Assembly: GCA_963855995.1 (NCBI GenBank)
Contig: OY979723.1
Location: 1,803,001-1,867,000 of the forward strand
Length of the DNA stretch: 64,000 nt
DNA from: Muricea muricata
Lineage: Eukaryota > Cnidaria > Anthozoa > Malacalcyonacea > Plexauridae
Reading direction: 5' to 3'
Under the pieces are notes generated by a model. It saw only the letters and a list, made by a program, of their open reading frames with translations, had not been told where the DNA came from and searched no databases. Both the position numbers and the translations under genes were made by a program. Positions 45,640 to 57,736 of this stretch are shown in pieces (the first letter of the stretch is position 1; each line of letters opens with the position of its first letter).

Positions 45640-46230
45640 ATTCATAATGAGCTGTATACAAATCTGTTACAGGAAAGTACATAAATCCCTGAATTATGAT
45701 ACATACAGAGCTATGGTACATAGCACATAAATAACAGGCCTTGCATTTACTACATGTGATTGTGAATGCACCACAGAGCAGAAAATACTGTTAAAATCTC
45801 TGTACCGCCGGTAATAAGTAGAATAGGCACCATATAAATCCCTGGGCAGGTATATATTTAGTATAATGCATGTGTACACAGAGGGTACATAGCACATAAA
45901 TAACAGGCCTTGCATTTAATATATGTGAATGCACGACAGAGCTTATTATATAAACCTCAGCTGTGTGTCACTGGATAGTATCAGGGCACCATACAAAGCC
46001 CTGGACTGCTAGACAGGTATATTTATGAAGTATAATGCACACATAAAGTACATAGCATACAAATAACAGGTCTAGCTGTATTTGACATATGTGAATGCAG
46101 AGCTTATTATATAACCCTTAGCTGTATTACTGCATTGGTAGTATGAGGACCATATCAAGCCCTGGAGTTGGACAGGTTATATTTGTGACCTATCATTCAC
46201 ATAGATACATAGCACGGAGAAATAATTATA
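45640..46230. repeat. Tandem repeat of about 167 bp, related to the 112-bp array
   Basis: GTACATAGCACATAAATAAC then AGGCCTTGCATTTA recurs at about 45717, 45886 and 46051 (spacing 165-169 bp). Units also carry AGAGCTTATTATATAAACCT and CAGGGCACCATACAAAGCCC, which resemble the two dyads of the 112-bp array, so the two families are probably related. Confidence 0.75.
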
Positions 46231-46839
46231 TCAGTTTGAAAGCACAATATTCAATAACATTTGTTCATGCGTAAAACTGTTTTAGCAAATATTTTTTATA
46301 AACATGGAATTCAAAATCTCTGCATGATAGGATTCATATCTTGCAAAATTAATTACTATTATCTAACGATTATAGGAAGTTAGGAACATATACATTCAAA
46401 CCACTTACATGTCTTGATGTAATTTAAATGCTCCTCGCTACACTTATGTCGCTAACGTAAGAAATATTGTGTTTAGGGTAAGGAAATAATAGTAAACGTG
46501 CCAGCGAACGACGAACAAGGACTCCACAAAGTAGACCATCGAAGTATATCAGTGCCACGGAAATGAGCGAATTATGTGTGGTATCACGTGTCAGAAAATA
46601 GCGCTAAAATAAATTATACAATGTTAAGATAAATTATAACATTTACCACGGTATTTATGTTAATTACTTAATTTTAAACCTCATTGTTCATGTTCTTTAC
46701 ACTATATACATACAGTATCTACATATCAACGAGCTAGCATATGCGTAATATATATGTCGTACAAGATGAAAAAAAAATATAAATTGTGATATTGGAAGCA
46801 AGAAAGATTAAAACCAAATATGAACAATCAAACTGAGAA
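46231..46839. other. AT-rich spacer between arrays
   Basis: No periodicity, gene or RNA was identified. Confidence 0.4.
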
Positions 46840-49800
46840 GACAGATAAGATGGAGAGAATAGAGGAATTTGAAATTGTTAGAAAAACTAGAGGTAGAAGG
46901 CAAGCACGCTTGAAATTGCAAGATAAAAGTTGGAAGATCTTTAAAGTACCACTAGAGAGATGAAAATATGGAAAGTAGAACAGAAGATTTTGAAATTGTT
47001 GACCACAGCAGAAGCAGGACTGAAATTACATAATAAAAGTAGGAAGATGTTGAAAGAAGAACAGGATAATTTGAGATTGTTGGGTAGTAACAGCAGAACT
47101 GAAACATTGGAAAATAATCGTAGGAAGATGTCGAAGGTAACAACAGAAAGATGAAAATATATTTTGAAAATCGCAATACAACTTCTGGAAAGGAATCAGG
47201 GCCGAATATGAAGAAGCAGCCTGAAAAGATGGAAAGAAGCTGAAAAAGATAGAAAGGGAATAGAAGAGTTGGAAATCATTGAGAAGACTACAGCTAGATG
47301 GGGAATGTTGCAATAAGAAGATGAAAAATAGATTGAAAATTGTGAGAAAAGACTACTGGAAACAAGGTCGGGACCGAATATAAAGATACAAGAAAAAGAA
47401 TCGAAGAATTGGAAATCGTTTAGAAGACTGCAGCTAAAAGACTGAAATTGAAAAATAAAAGTCGGGAGATGAGGAACGTTGCAATAAAAAGATGAAAGTA
47501 GATTAAACATTGTAAGAGAAGAGTAGTGGAAACAAAGTTAGAACCGAATATAAAGAAGCAAGAAGAAGAATCGAAGAATTGGAAATCGTTGAGAAGACTA
47601 CAGCTAAAAGACTGAAATTGAAAGATAAAAGCAGGAAGATGGGGAATGTTGCAATATCAAGATGAAAATTGATTGAACATTGTGAGAGAAGACTACTGGA
47701 AACAAATCAGATTCGAATATAAAGAACCAAGAAGAAGAATCAAAGAATTGGAAATTGTTGAGAAGACTACAGCTAAAAGACTGAAATTGAAAGATAAAAG
47801 CAGAAAGATGAGGAATGTTACAATGTCGAGATGAAAATTGATTCAACGTTGTGAGAGAAGACTACTGGAAACAAAGTTAGAACCGAATATAAGGAAACAA
47901 GAAGAGGAATCACAGAATTGGAAATCGTTGAGAAGACTACAGCTAAAAGACTGAAATTGAAAGATAAAAGCAGGAAGATGGGGAATGTTGCAATATCAAG
48001 GTGAAAATTGATTAAACATTGTGAGAGAAGACTACTGGAAACAAAGTTAGAACCGAATATAAGGAAACAAGAAGAGGAATCGCAGAATTGGAAATCGTTG
48101 AGAAGACTACAGCTAAAAGACTGAAATTGAAAGATAAAAGCAGGAAGATGGGGAATGTTGCAATATCAAGGTGAAAATTGATTAAACATTGTGAGAGAAG
48201 ACTACTGGAAACAAAGTCAGAACCGAATGTAAAGAAACAAGAAGAAGAATCAAAGAATTGGAAATCGTTAAGTCTTCTACAGCTAAAAGACTGAAATTGA
48301 AAGATAAAAGCAGGAAGATGGGAAATGTTGCAATAACAAGATGAAAAATAAATTAAACATTGTGAGAGAAGCTAGACTACTGGAAACAAGGTTAGAACCG
48401 AATATAAAGAAACAAGAAGAAGAATCGAAGAATTAGAAATCGTTGAAAAGACTACAGCTGAAAGACTGAAATTGAAAGATAAAAGCAGGAAGATGAGACA
48501 CGTTGCAATAAGAAGATGCATGAAAAATAGATCGAACATTGTGAGAGAAGAATACTAATAGAAAAAAGGTTAGAACCCAATATAAAGAAGCAAGATGAGA
48601 AGATGAGAAAATGCAAGAAGAATCAAAGAATTGGAAATTGTTGAGAAGCCTATAGTAGAAAACGGACTGAAATGGGAAGATGAAAGTTGGAAGGTGTTTG
48701 CAGATGAAATAATGAAACGGAATGATAAAAAAGACGTAAAGAAAAATAGAAGAATTGGACGTTGTTGAGAAGATTACAGTAGAAAGTAGAAAAGGAGCAA
48801 TAAAAGATGAATATGTATTGAAAATGGTAAGAAAACCACTAGAAGCAAGGTTAACAGTGAATGTAAAGAAACAAATTGAGAAGATAAAGATGAATTCGAA
48901 ATCGTTGAGACGACTACAGCAAAAAGATTGGAAGATAAAAGCACAAACATGAGGAGAGAAGCAACATGAAGATGAAAAACATACTGAAAATTGTCGCAGA
49001 GAGACTGGGAAGGAAACAAGTTTAGAAGCAAATATAAAGAAGCAAGCTGAGAGAATGGAAAAACGAATAGAAAAACTGGAAATTGTTGAGAATACCATAG
49101 TAGAAAGCGAACTGAAATGAAAAAATAAAAGTTGAGAGGTGTTGATGAGATAGATGAAATAAAGAGATGGAAAGAAGAATAGAAAAAATTGGAAGCTGTA
49201 TAGAAGATAAAGTAGAAAGATGAAAAATAAAAACACGGTGAATATTTATTAAAAATTGCAAGAAGACCACTGGAAGCAAGGTTAGCAGTGAATGGTAAAG
49301 AAGCAAATTGAGAAGACGAAAAAGATAGAAAGACTAGAACAAAAGAATTGGAAATCGTTCAGAAGTCTAGAGCAGAAGCAGAAGGACTTTCATTGCAAGA
49401 TAGAAGTAGGAAGATGATGAAAGTTGCAATAACAAGATAAAAATAGAATGAAAATTGTGAGAGATGACTGCTTGAAGTAAGGTCAGACCAAATATAAAGA
49501 AACAAGCTAAGAATATGAATGGAAGGATTAGAAGTTGTCGAAAAGATTATAGTAGAAAGATAAAAGTAGAAAAGTAGCAATAAAAAGATGAATAAATAGG
49601 GAAATTTTGAGAAGACCATTACAGAAAAAGTTCGAAGTGAATGTAAAAGAGCAAATTGAGAAAATGAAAAAGATGGAAAGAGGAATAGAAGAATTGGAAT
49701 GGAACTGAAATTGGAAGATAAGTGGGAAGTGTGGAACGTAGCGAGAGGAATAAGAAAACGTTTGAAAAATGAGAAAACGTTTGGAAACAAGCTTAGAACC

Positions 49801-51700
49801 GAGGATAAAACAAGCCAAGAAGTTAGAAAATATAGAAGAAAAATAGAAGAATAAGGAAATTGTTGAGAAGACTGTAGTAGAAGAACTGAAATAAGTAACA
49901 ACAGAGAGATAAATAGATGGGAAAGATAGAAAGAGTAACAGAAGAATTGGAAGTTGTGGAGAAGACTGTAGTAGAAGCAAGCTTGAAATAGGAAGATGAA
50001 ACATCAAAATGTGGGAAGAATAAATGTTGGAATTACCACTGTAAACAAGATTTGAACCGAATATGAAGCAAGCTGAGAATATAAGTAAATATAGAAAGAA
50101 GAATTGGAATTGTATAGAATTGGGTAGATGGAGAACTGGAATAGAAAGATAAAAGAAGCAAAATGTGGAAAGGTAGAAACAAATAGACGAGCAATATATG
50201 TTGAAAATTGTGAGAAGAATACTGGAAACAAGATTTAAATCGACTATGAAGAAGCAAGCGGAGAAGATGAAAAAATATGGAAAGACAAACAGAAGAATGT
50301 GGAATTGCTGAAATTAAAAGACTGTAGAAGAGGGAGAACTGCAATAGGAAAACAAACGAAGCAAATGTGGAAAGGTCGAAAGAGAAAGACGAAAAATATA
50401 TATAAAATTGTGAGAAGACCAGTGGAACCAGGGCTAAAAGCGAATATAAAGAAGCAAACTGAGAAGATAAAAAAAGATGGAAAGAGAAGAGTTGATAATT
50501 GTTGAGTAGACTATAGTAGAAGCAGAACTGGAACTAAGACTGGAATTAGAAGATAAAAGACGCAAAATGTGGAAAGGTCAAAACAAAAAGACGAAAAATA
50601 TATTGAAAATTACAAGAAGACAACTGAAAACAAGTTTAGAAGCAAATATGAAAAGCAAGTTGAGAAGATAAGAAAAGATAGAAGAACAGAAGCCTTGAAA
50701 ATTGCTGAGAAGACTATATATAGTAGAGGGAGGACTGGAATAGGAAGTTAAGTTAAATGTGGAAAAGTACCAGCAGAAAGACGAAAAATATAATGTTGAA
50801 AATTGTGAAAATACCACTAGAATCAAGATTGGAACCAACTGTGAAGAAGCAAGTTTTATATAAACTTTTGATACACGTCCTCGTTTCATCTAGACCATCA
50901 CTTATTGACTATACTTAAAAGTTATTTACATGAGTATTTATACAGTTCTTTTGGGTATTTTACATTAGTAACACAACAATACTAAATTAAATCTAATCGA
51001 GTATTCATTAATGTAATAAACTCGAAACAAGTTTAGTGTCAAAACAAGTGAATACGAAGAAGCGAGCTGAGAAGATAAGATAAAAAGAAAAATAGAAGAA
51101 TTAAAGACTATAGTAGAGGACGGACTGGAATAGGAAGACAAAAGCAGCAAAATGTGGAAAGGTCAAAACAGAAAGACGAAAAATACATGTTGAAAATTGC
51201 GAGACGGCCACTGAAAACAAGGCGTGAACTGAACTAAGAAGCAAGCTTAGAAGATAAGAAAGGATAGAAAGAACATTTAGAATTGTATAGACTATAGTAG
51301 TAGAGGTACAGATAGTATAGTGGAACAGAGAGATAAAAGAAGCAAAAAGTGGCAATGTAGCAACAGAAAGACGAGAAAGATATTTCAATCGACTATGAAG
51401 AAGAAAGCAGATCAAATAAGAAAAGATGGAAAGAGGAATGGAAGATTGGAAATAGCTGAGAAAACTAGAGTAGAAGCAGGATCGAAATAAAAACAAAATT
51501 CTAACCGAATATGAAAAAGCAAGCCGAGAAGATAAGATGGGAAGACAAACAGAAGAATTGGAAATGCTGAGAAGACCATAGTAGAAGTAGGACTGAAATA
51601 GGAAGATAAAAACAGCAAAATGTGTATAGGTTGACACAGAAAGATAAAAATATATTGTGGCAAGATAACTACCAGATGTAGATAACAGAAGATACATGAA
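46840..51700. repeat. 170-bp purine-rich satellite array
   Basis: GAATTGGAAATCGTTGAGAA recurs near 47409, 47579, 47749, 47918, 48088, 48258 and 48432, a very regular spacing of 169-174 bp. The best-preserved units are 47400-48560. To the right the units become longer and more diverged but keep GAGAAGACTAC, AAGAAGCAAGC and GAAAGATAAAAG motifs. The plus strand is strongly purine-rich, which leaves long Phe/Ser/Leu frames on the minus strand (for example 48433-49236, 267 codons); these are compositional and not genes. Confidence 0.9.
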
Positions 51701-54700
51701 GCAAAGTTGAAATCAAAGACAAATAAAACAAGTCAGGAGGGCGTTCCAATTTTGATATTTGGTGATTTAATGATGCTAGAAAGAGATGAAGAAGATGAAT
51801 ATTGTCCAACGAAGAAGATGATGATAACGAGAGGTGACAAGGATCAAAATAATGAATGTTAGACATCGTGAAGAAGATCGAGGATTCCAGAAGTAAAGTT
51901 GAAATTGATGATGAATGCTACAGGCCTAAAGATCACTCTACTTTTTATATTTGATGATAGAAATGACGACACTGTTGAATGAAGAATGTTAGATATTTTG
52001 AAGAAGTATCAGAAGCAAGGTTGTGAAATCGAAGAGCAATTAAACAAGCTGGAAGATCATTGCAATTCTGATATTTGATGATAACAAGAGATGGCACACA
52101 CGAAATTGTGGAAAGAGGGGATTAAAAAGGTTCGACGGATATTTTGGAGAAGATACCAGGATCGAAGTTGAAATCAAGGATGAAAAAATCAAGCCTGAAG
52201 ATCGCTCCGATTTTGATCTTTGATGAAGTTAGCTAGAAATGAGAAGGACGAGAATTGTTGACAGGAAAAGATAAAGAATACTGGATATTTTAGAGAAGAA
52301 TCAAGTTAAAATTAAAGATGAGTAAATTAAGCCTGAAGATCGCTCCAATTTTGACATTTGATGATGCCTGCAATAGATGACCAAGACGAAAATTGTTGTT
52401 GAACGATGAGGATGAAGTGTGGTGGATATTTTGGAGATCGTACCAGAAGTAATGTTGAAGTCAAAGATGAATAAAACAAGACTGAAGATCATTCCCATTT
52501 TTATAGTTGATTATGATGGCAAGAGATGACAAAGGCAAGAAGATGAAGAATGTAAGATATTTTGAAGAAGACACAAAAAAGAAAGTTGAAATTGAAGAGG
52601 AATAAAACAAGCTTCCAGGTCACTCTAATTTTGATACTTGATGAAGTTAGCTAGAAAGTAGAAAGACGAGAATTGTTCACAGAAGAAGATGAAGAATGGT
52701 GGATATTTTAGAGAAGATACCAGAATCAAGTTAAAATTAAATATAAATAAATTAAGCCTGAAGATCGCTCCAATTTTGATATTTGATGATGCCAGCAATA
52801 GATGACCCAGACGCGAAAATTGTTGTTGAACGAAGAGGATGAAGTATGGTGGATATTTTGGAGATCGTACCAGAAGTAATGTTGAAGTCAAAGATGAATA
52901 AAACAAGAATGAAGATCATTCCCATTTTGATAGTTGATTATGATGGCAAGAGATGACAAAGGCCGGAAGATGAAGATATCAGATATTTGAAGAGGACACA
53001 AAAAACAAAGTTGAAATTAAAGAGGAATAAAACAAGCTTCAAGATCACTCCAATTTTGATATTTGATGAAGTTAGCTAGAAATGAGAAAGACGAAAATTG
53101 TTGACAGAAGAAGGTAAAGAGTGGTGGATATTTCAGAGAAGATACCAGAATAAAGTTAAAATTAAAGATGAATAAATCAAGCCTGAAGATCGCTCCAAGT
53201 GGAATAAAACAAGCTTCAAGATCACTCCAATTTTAATATTTGATGAAGTTAGCTAGAAATGAGAAAGACGAAAATTGTTGACAGAAGAAGATAAAGAGTG
53301 GTGGATATTTCAGAGAAGATACCAGAACAAAGTTAAAATTAAAGATGAATAAATCAAGCCTGAAGATCGCTCCAATTCTGATATTTGATGATGCCAGCAA
53401 TAGATGACCAAGACGAAAATTGTTGTTCAACGATGAGGATGAAATGTGGTGGATATTTTGGAGATCGTACCAGAAGTAATGTTGTAATCAAAGATGAATA
53501 AAACAAGACTGAAGATCATTCCCATTTTTATAGTTGATTATGATGGCAAGAGATGACAAAGGCAAGAAGATGAAGAATGCAAGATATTTTGAGGAAGACA
53601 CAAAAAGCAAAGTTGAAATTCAAGAGGGATAAAACAAGCTTCCAGGTCACTCTAATTTTGATACTTGATGAAGTTAGCTAGAAATCAGAAGGACGAGAAT
53701 TGTTCACAGAAGAAGATGAAGAACGGTGGATATTTTAGAGAAGATACCAGAATCAAGTTAAAATTAAATATAAATTTAAGCCTGAAGATTGCTCCAATTT
53801 TGATATTTGATGATGCCAGCAATAGATGACCCAGACGCGAAAATTGTTGTTGAACGAAGAGGATGAAGTATGGTGGATATTTTTGAGATCGTACCAGAAG
53901 TAATGTTGAAGTCAAAGATGTATAAAACAAGAATGAAGATCATTCCCATTTTGATAGTTGATTATGATGGCAAGAGATGACAAAGGCCGGAAGATGAAGA
54001 TGTCAGATATTTGAAGAAGACACAAAAAACAAAGTTGAAATTAAAGAGGAATAAAACAAGCTTCAAGATCACTCCAATTTTGATATTTGATGAAGTTAGC
54101 TAGAAATGAGAAAGACGAAAATTGTTGACAGAAGAAGATGAAGAATGGTGGATATTTTAGAGAAGATATCAGAATAAAGTTAAAATTGAAGATGAATAAA
54201 TCAAGCCTGAAGATCGCTCCAATTCTGGTATTTGATGATGCCAGCAATAGATGACCCAGACGAAAATTGTTGTTGAACGAAGAGGATGAAATATGGTGGA
54301 TATTTTGGAGATCGTACCAGAAGTAATGTTGAAATCAAAGATGAATAAAACAAGACTGAAGATCATTTCCATTTTGATAGTTGATTATGATGGCAAGAGA
54401 TGACAAAGGCCAGAAGATGAAGAATGTAGATATTTTAGAGAAGATACCAGAATCAAGTTTAAATTAAAGATGAATAAAACAAGAGGGAATGAAGAATATT
54501 AGACATTGTGGAGAAGATCGATGATGCCAGAAGCAAAGTTTAAGTTTGAAAACGAATAAAAGAAACCTAAAAGATCACTCCAATGTTGATATTTAATAAT
54601 GAGAGAAATGAGAAAGACGATAATGTTAGGTTGAAAAAAGAAGATAAGAAATGTCAGATATCTTGGAGCAGATACCAGAAGCAAGGTTTATAATCGAAAA

Positions 54701-55250
54701 GTAATAACGCAAGCTTGAAGATCACACTAGTTTTGATACTTGACGTTGGCAAGAGATGACACAGACGAAATTATGGAAAGAGCAGAAAGTTGGGTGGATA
54801 TTTTGGAGAAGATACCAGAATCAATGTTGAAACCAAACTTAAAGAAAACAGGCCTAAAGATTACTCCAGTCTTAATATTTGATGATGATATCAACAGATG
54901 ACGAAGACGAGAATTGCAGAGCGAAGAAGATGAAGATTAGTGGCCGGATATTTATGAAGAGGTACTAGAATAAACGTTGAAATCAAAGACGAATAAAACA
55001 AGCCTGATGATTTGCACTTACATTTGACGATATCGAGAGATAACAAAGATCAAAAATGTTAAAATAGGAAGATTAAGAAAAAAGCAAGGAAACTTGAGAG
55101 TCACTCCCATTTTTATATTTCATGATAGCAACAGCTGACAAAGACGAAAAATTGTTAAAAGAAGAAGATAAAGAATAATGGATATTTTGGAGATGATATC
55201 AGAAGCAAAGGAAATGGAAGATGGAATCTTAATACAATTTCAATATGTAA
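51701..55250. repeat. 140-bp satellite with three-monomer higher-order repeats
   Basis: Monomers of about 140 bp carry CACTCCAATTTTGATATTTG then ATGA. Three monomer types alternate. Type A contains GCCTGAAGATCGCTCCAATT. Type B contains TTGATTATGATGGCAAGAGA. Type C contains GAAGTTAGCTAGAAA. Type B occurs at about 52513, 52939, 53539, 53964 and 54387 (spacing 426, 600, 425, 423). The 600-bp interval contains an extra truncated C-type monomer (53190-53220). Higher-order periodicity is clear from about 52190 to 54480; outside that, monomers are more diverged. No coding potential. Confidence 0.9.
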
Positions 55251-56514
55251 TCAATCAAATGAAAAAAAAAATTATGCAATTGAAAAAAAAAAGATTAGAT
55301 ATTAGGCAGAAATATTTTAGTAAATCTATTGTAAAGATGTGAAATTAGAAATCAGGGTTTGGATTGATACCAATTTTAATATATCCAACGTTAACGCTGA
55401 AACAAATTGTGGAAATACTGGACATGCAAAGAGAGCGAGAGAGATGATCCCCAGAGCTTATCGAAAAAAAAAACAGAAATCGAAGATTACGAAGAAAGCT
55501 TGAGAATACCATTAATCAACTAATATAGGAAGACGAAACACATAACGAGACTGGTCCCAGATAACAAGAACGAGATACTTCCCGTCCTGCTAATTTTCTA
55601 ATGCTTCTAATAAAAATATTTTCACGGAAAAGTTTTCAAATTTCTAAACGTTTTCGGATTTCATAGATTTTCAAATTAGAGAAATTTCAAAATTCATGTG
55701 TGCAAAGTCGGATCAAAACGTCTCAGGTAACCATTGCGGATTTTTACAAATTGTCAACTGGTAATGCGATGGCGAAGATGGAGAACGAATAAGCCATTCT
55801 TATATCTGGTTATCTTGCACTGGTCGAGGGAGTCATATGGAAGCACCTATCTAATATGTACTTGTCATGTGTGCATGCATGTGAAGGCGTGACTATGTTT
55901 GATTTTGGCCGATGTAAAATTCAGTTTTTCGTTGTACAATTCTGGTGGTCATACATTAGCATGTAGCGTGCCATGTTAAAGTGCGTGGAGTCGTGCTAAT
56001 GTTAGCAATTAAAGTTGAATAACTGCCAACGCAAGTACTTAGGAAAATTGTTAAACGCTTAAGTCAAGATATTCACTAGTCAGCGCTGTTTTTTTGTTAC
56101 AATGACTACTTAATTATGAAGTTGCAGACAGAAACTAATGATTAAGCAAAACGTATAAGAGGATATTGGTAAAATGTGTACAATACAACGAGCTAGTACA
56201 GCATTTTTAAGTACGTCATGTTACCAGAAAATTTAAATGATTGTTTCATGGTATAATATCGCTGGTTTATAAATTTAATGTTGTACATAAAAATTACCAC
56301 AAAAAATTGAAAAAAAGGAAAATGCAGTTATTCAGCTTTAATTTAGGCGTATATATTTATTGAAAGCAGTATGCTTTGTAACATTCCTTGTGGTAGAAAG
56401 GAAGTAGAAGAAAATATAGTTTTAGTAGAAATTAAGTAGTGTTGCTCGAGTTTTGGCACTGGTGGAAGTCGTGTGGTCACAGGAGATTGGTTGATTCGAT
56501 CGACGCACGAGATT
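55251..56514. other. AT-rich DNA right of the satellite block
   Basis: No gene or periodic repeat was identified beyond a decayed continuation of satellite-like purine-rich sequence to about 55560. Confidence 0.4.
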
Positions 56515-56632
56515 GGAGGATTGGAACAACACAGGATATTAGTGGATTCGAACAACGCAGGATACTAGTGGATTGGAACAACGCAGGATACTAGTGGATT
56601 GGAACAACACAGGAGACTATAGTGGATTTGAT
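56515..56632. repeat. Short tandem repeat of about 27 bp, four to five copies
   Basis: The unit is GGAACAACGCAGGATACTAG followed by TGGATT. Copies differ by single bases, and the last contains GAGACTATAG. Confidence 0.85.
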
Positions 56633-56784
56633 GGATGCTGGTAAAGGTAGGGTATTGCATGCGGGGGCCCCTATAGGTTAAGTTAGGTTTGCATATGTCT
56701 ATCTTTCCTCTAGGTCTGCTCCTGTGGCCTGAAGACGTCGTGCTGTGATTTCTATTATATTTAATTTTCTATTTTTAATTGGAT

Positions 56785-56923
56785 CGTTCCAGGAAATATC
56801 CATTTCTATATCTCCTCACGGAGGAATTTAACACATTACCCTGCGCTGCACACTGCAGTTCGATGTAGCCAACATGTCGTCGTTCTCTGCGTGAAGCACA
56901 TGGCCGGATATTTCCTGGAGCAA
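56785..56923. mobile_element. MITE of about 139 bp, TCCAGGAAATATCC ends
   Basis: GTTCCAGGAAATATCCA at the left pairs with GGATATTTCCTGGAGCAAC at the right. The interior includes CCCTGCGCTGCACACTGCAG and is non-coding. Confidence 0.7.
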
Positions 56924-57560
56924 CCCCACAGTAGTTTATATTTCTACAATATGCTATTTCTTTACAGTACTATAGGATTATATTTTGACCACCAGAATTA
57001 TCAAAGAAGTGCAAAATTTAACATAATGTTTAAAATTTGCACCTCTTTGAAACGGTTATAGAATCAGTACTGATTGCAGCTGATTTATTCAGCTACTAAG
57101 TAGATAATTTTCAAAAGCAAGATTACCCTGACATCAGAAGAATCGTTGAAGTAAAGTCTCGGCTGTGAGGAAAAGTCAAACAACCGAACCAAATAAGAAA
57201 GCAAATAACGTCAATTTGTTGAAAACGCCACGTATCATAGAAAGTAAAAATAAAATAACAAGTAAAAATTAAAGTAAAATATCAAACAGATAGGAAAATC
57301 AGTTAGGGTAGATTAAATAGCGAGATTAAATTTTAAATATTAGAGTTAACCGTAATTATTAAAGTATATGCTAATTAAAATATACTAAACATAATCTTAA
57401 CATATAGTTTTTATTCTATTATTCAAGTGGTGTTTTCACAAAGTTATCAGTATTGTTATACGATACTACAATACAAACATTTTTTAAGTTATATTTAAAA
57501 TGCATGGGCATAGATTGCTTTTGGAAATTTGTGATATTAGACGCAATAGCTTGTAAATAA
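56924..57560. other. AT-rich DNA
   Basis: A small dyad, CAAAGAAGTGCAAAATTT with AAATTTGCACCTCTTTG (about 57001-57049), is the only structure seen. Confidence 0.4.
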
Positions 57561-57562
57561 TA

Positions 57563-57734
57563 CCCTAAATCCTCTATCTACTATGGCTCTATGCAAGAAT
57601 TCCAAAAATAAGTTGTCTTTTTCTCAAAAGAATATGACAATAATGCAATGCGCTTTTGTTCAATTGGGACCTTCCCCCTTCGTTTGAACTATGGCTTCAA
57701 AGAAGAGGCAAGATTTAATATAGAGGGTTTACGG
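57563..57734. mobile_element. 172-bp MITE, CCGTAAACC family, TA target
   Basis: It is flanked by TA at 57561-57562 and 57735-57736. The ends CCCTAAATCCTCTATCTA and AATATAGAGGGTTTACGG are inverted repeats. The terminal motif matches the element at 27963-28077, but the interior differs. Confidence 0.8.
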
Positions 57735-57736
57735 TA

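Noticed and set aside
41270-46230. CRISPR-like arrays
   Set aside because: Units are contiguous tandem repeats of 106-190 bp without unique spacers, in eukaryotic DNA.
48433-49236. Minus-strand open frame of 267 codons
   Set aside because: It is Phe/Ser/Leu-rich low complexity produced by the purine-rich 170-bp satellite, with overlapping frames of similar nature and no domain.
43720-54480. Hammerhead ribozyme (retrozyme-like) tandem repeats
   Set aside because: CTGAAGA and GAAA occur in the 140-bp units, but no proper stem II or stem I/III pairing could be drawn. The 112-bp and 190-bp units lack the CTGANGA core.
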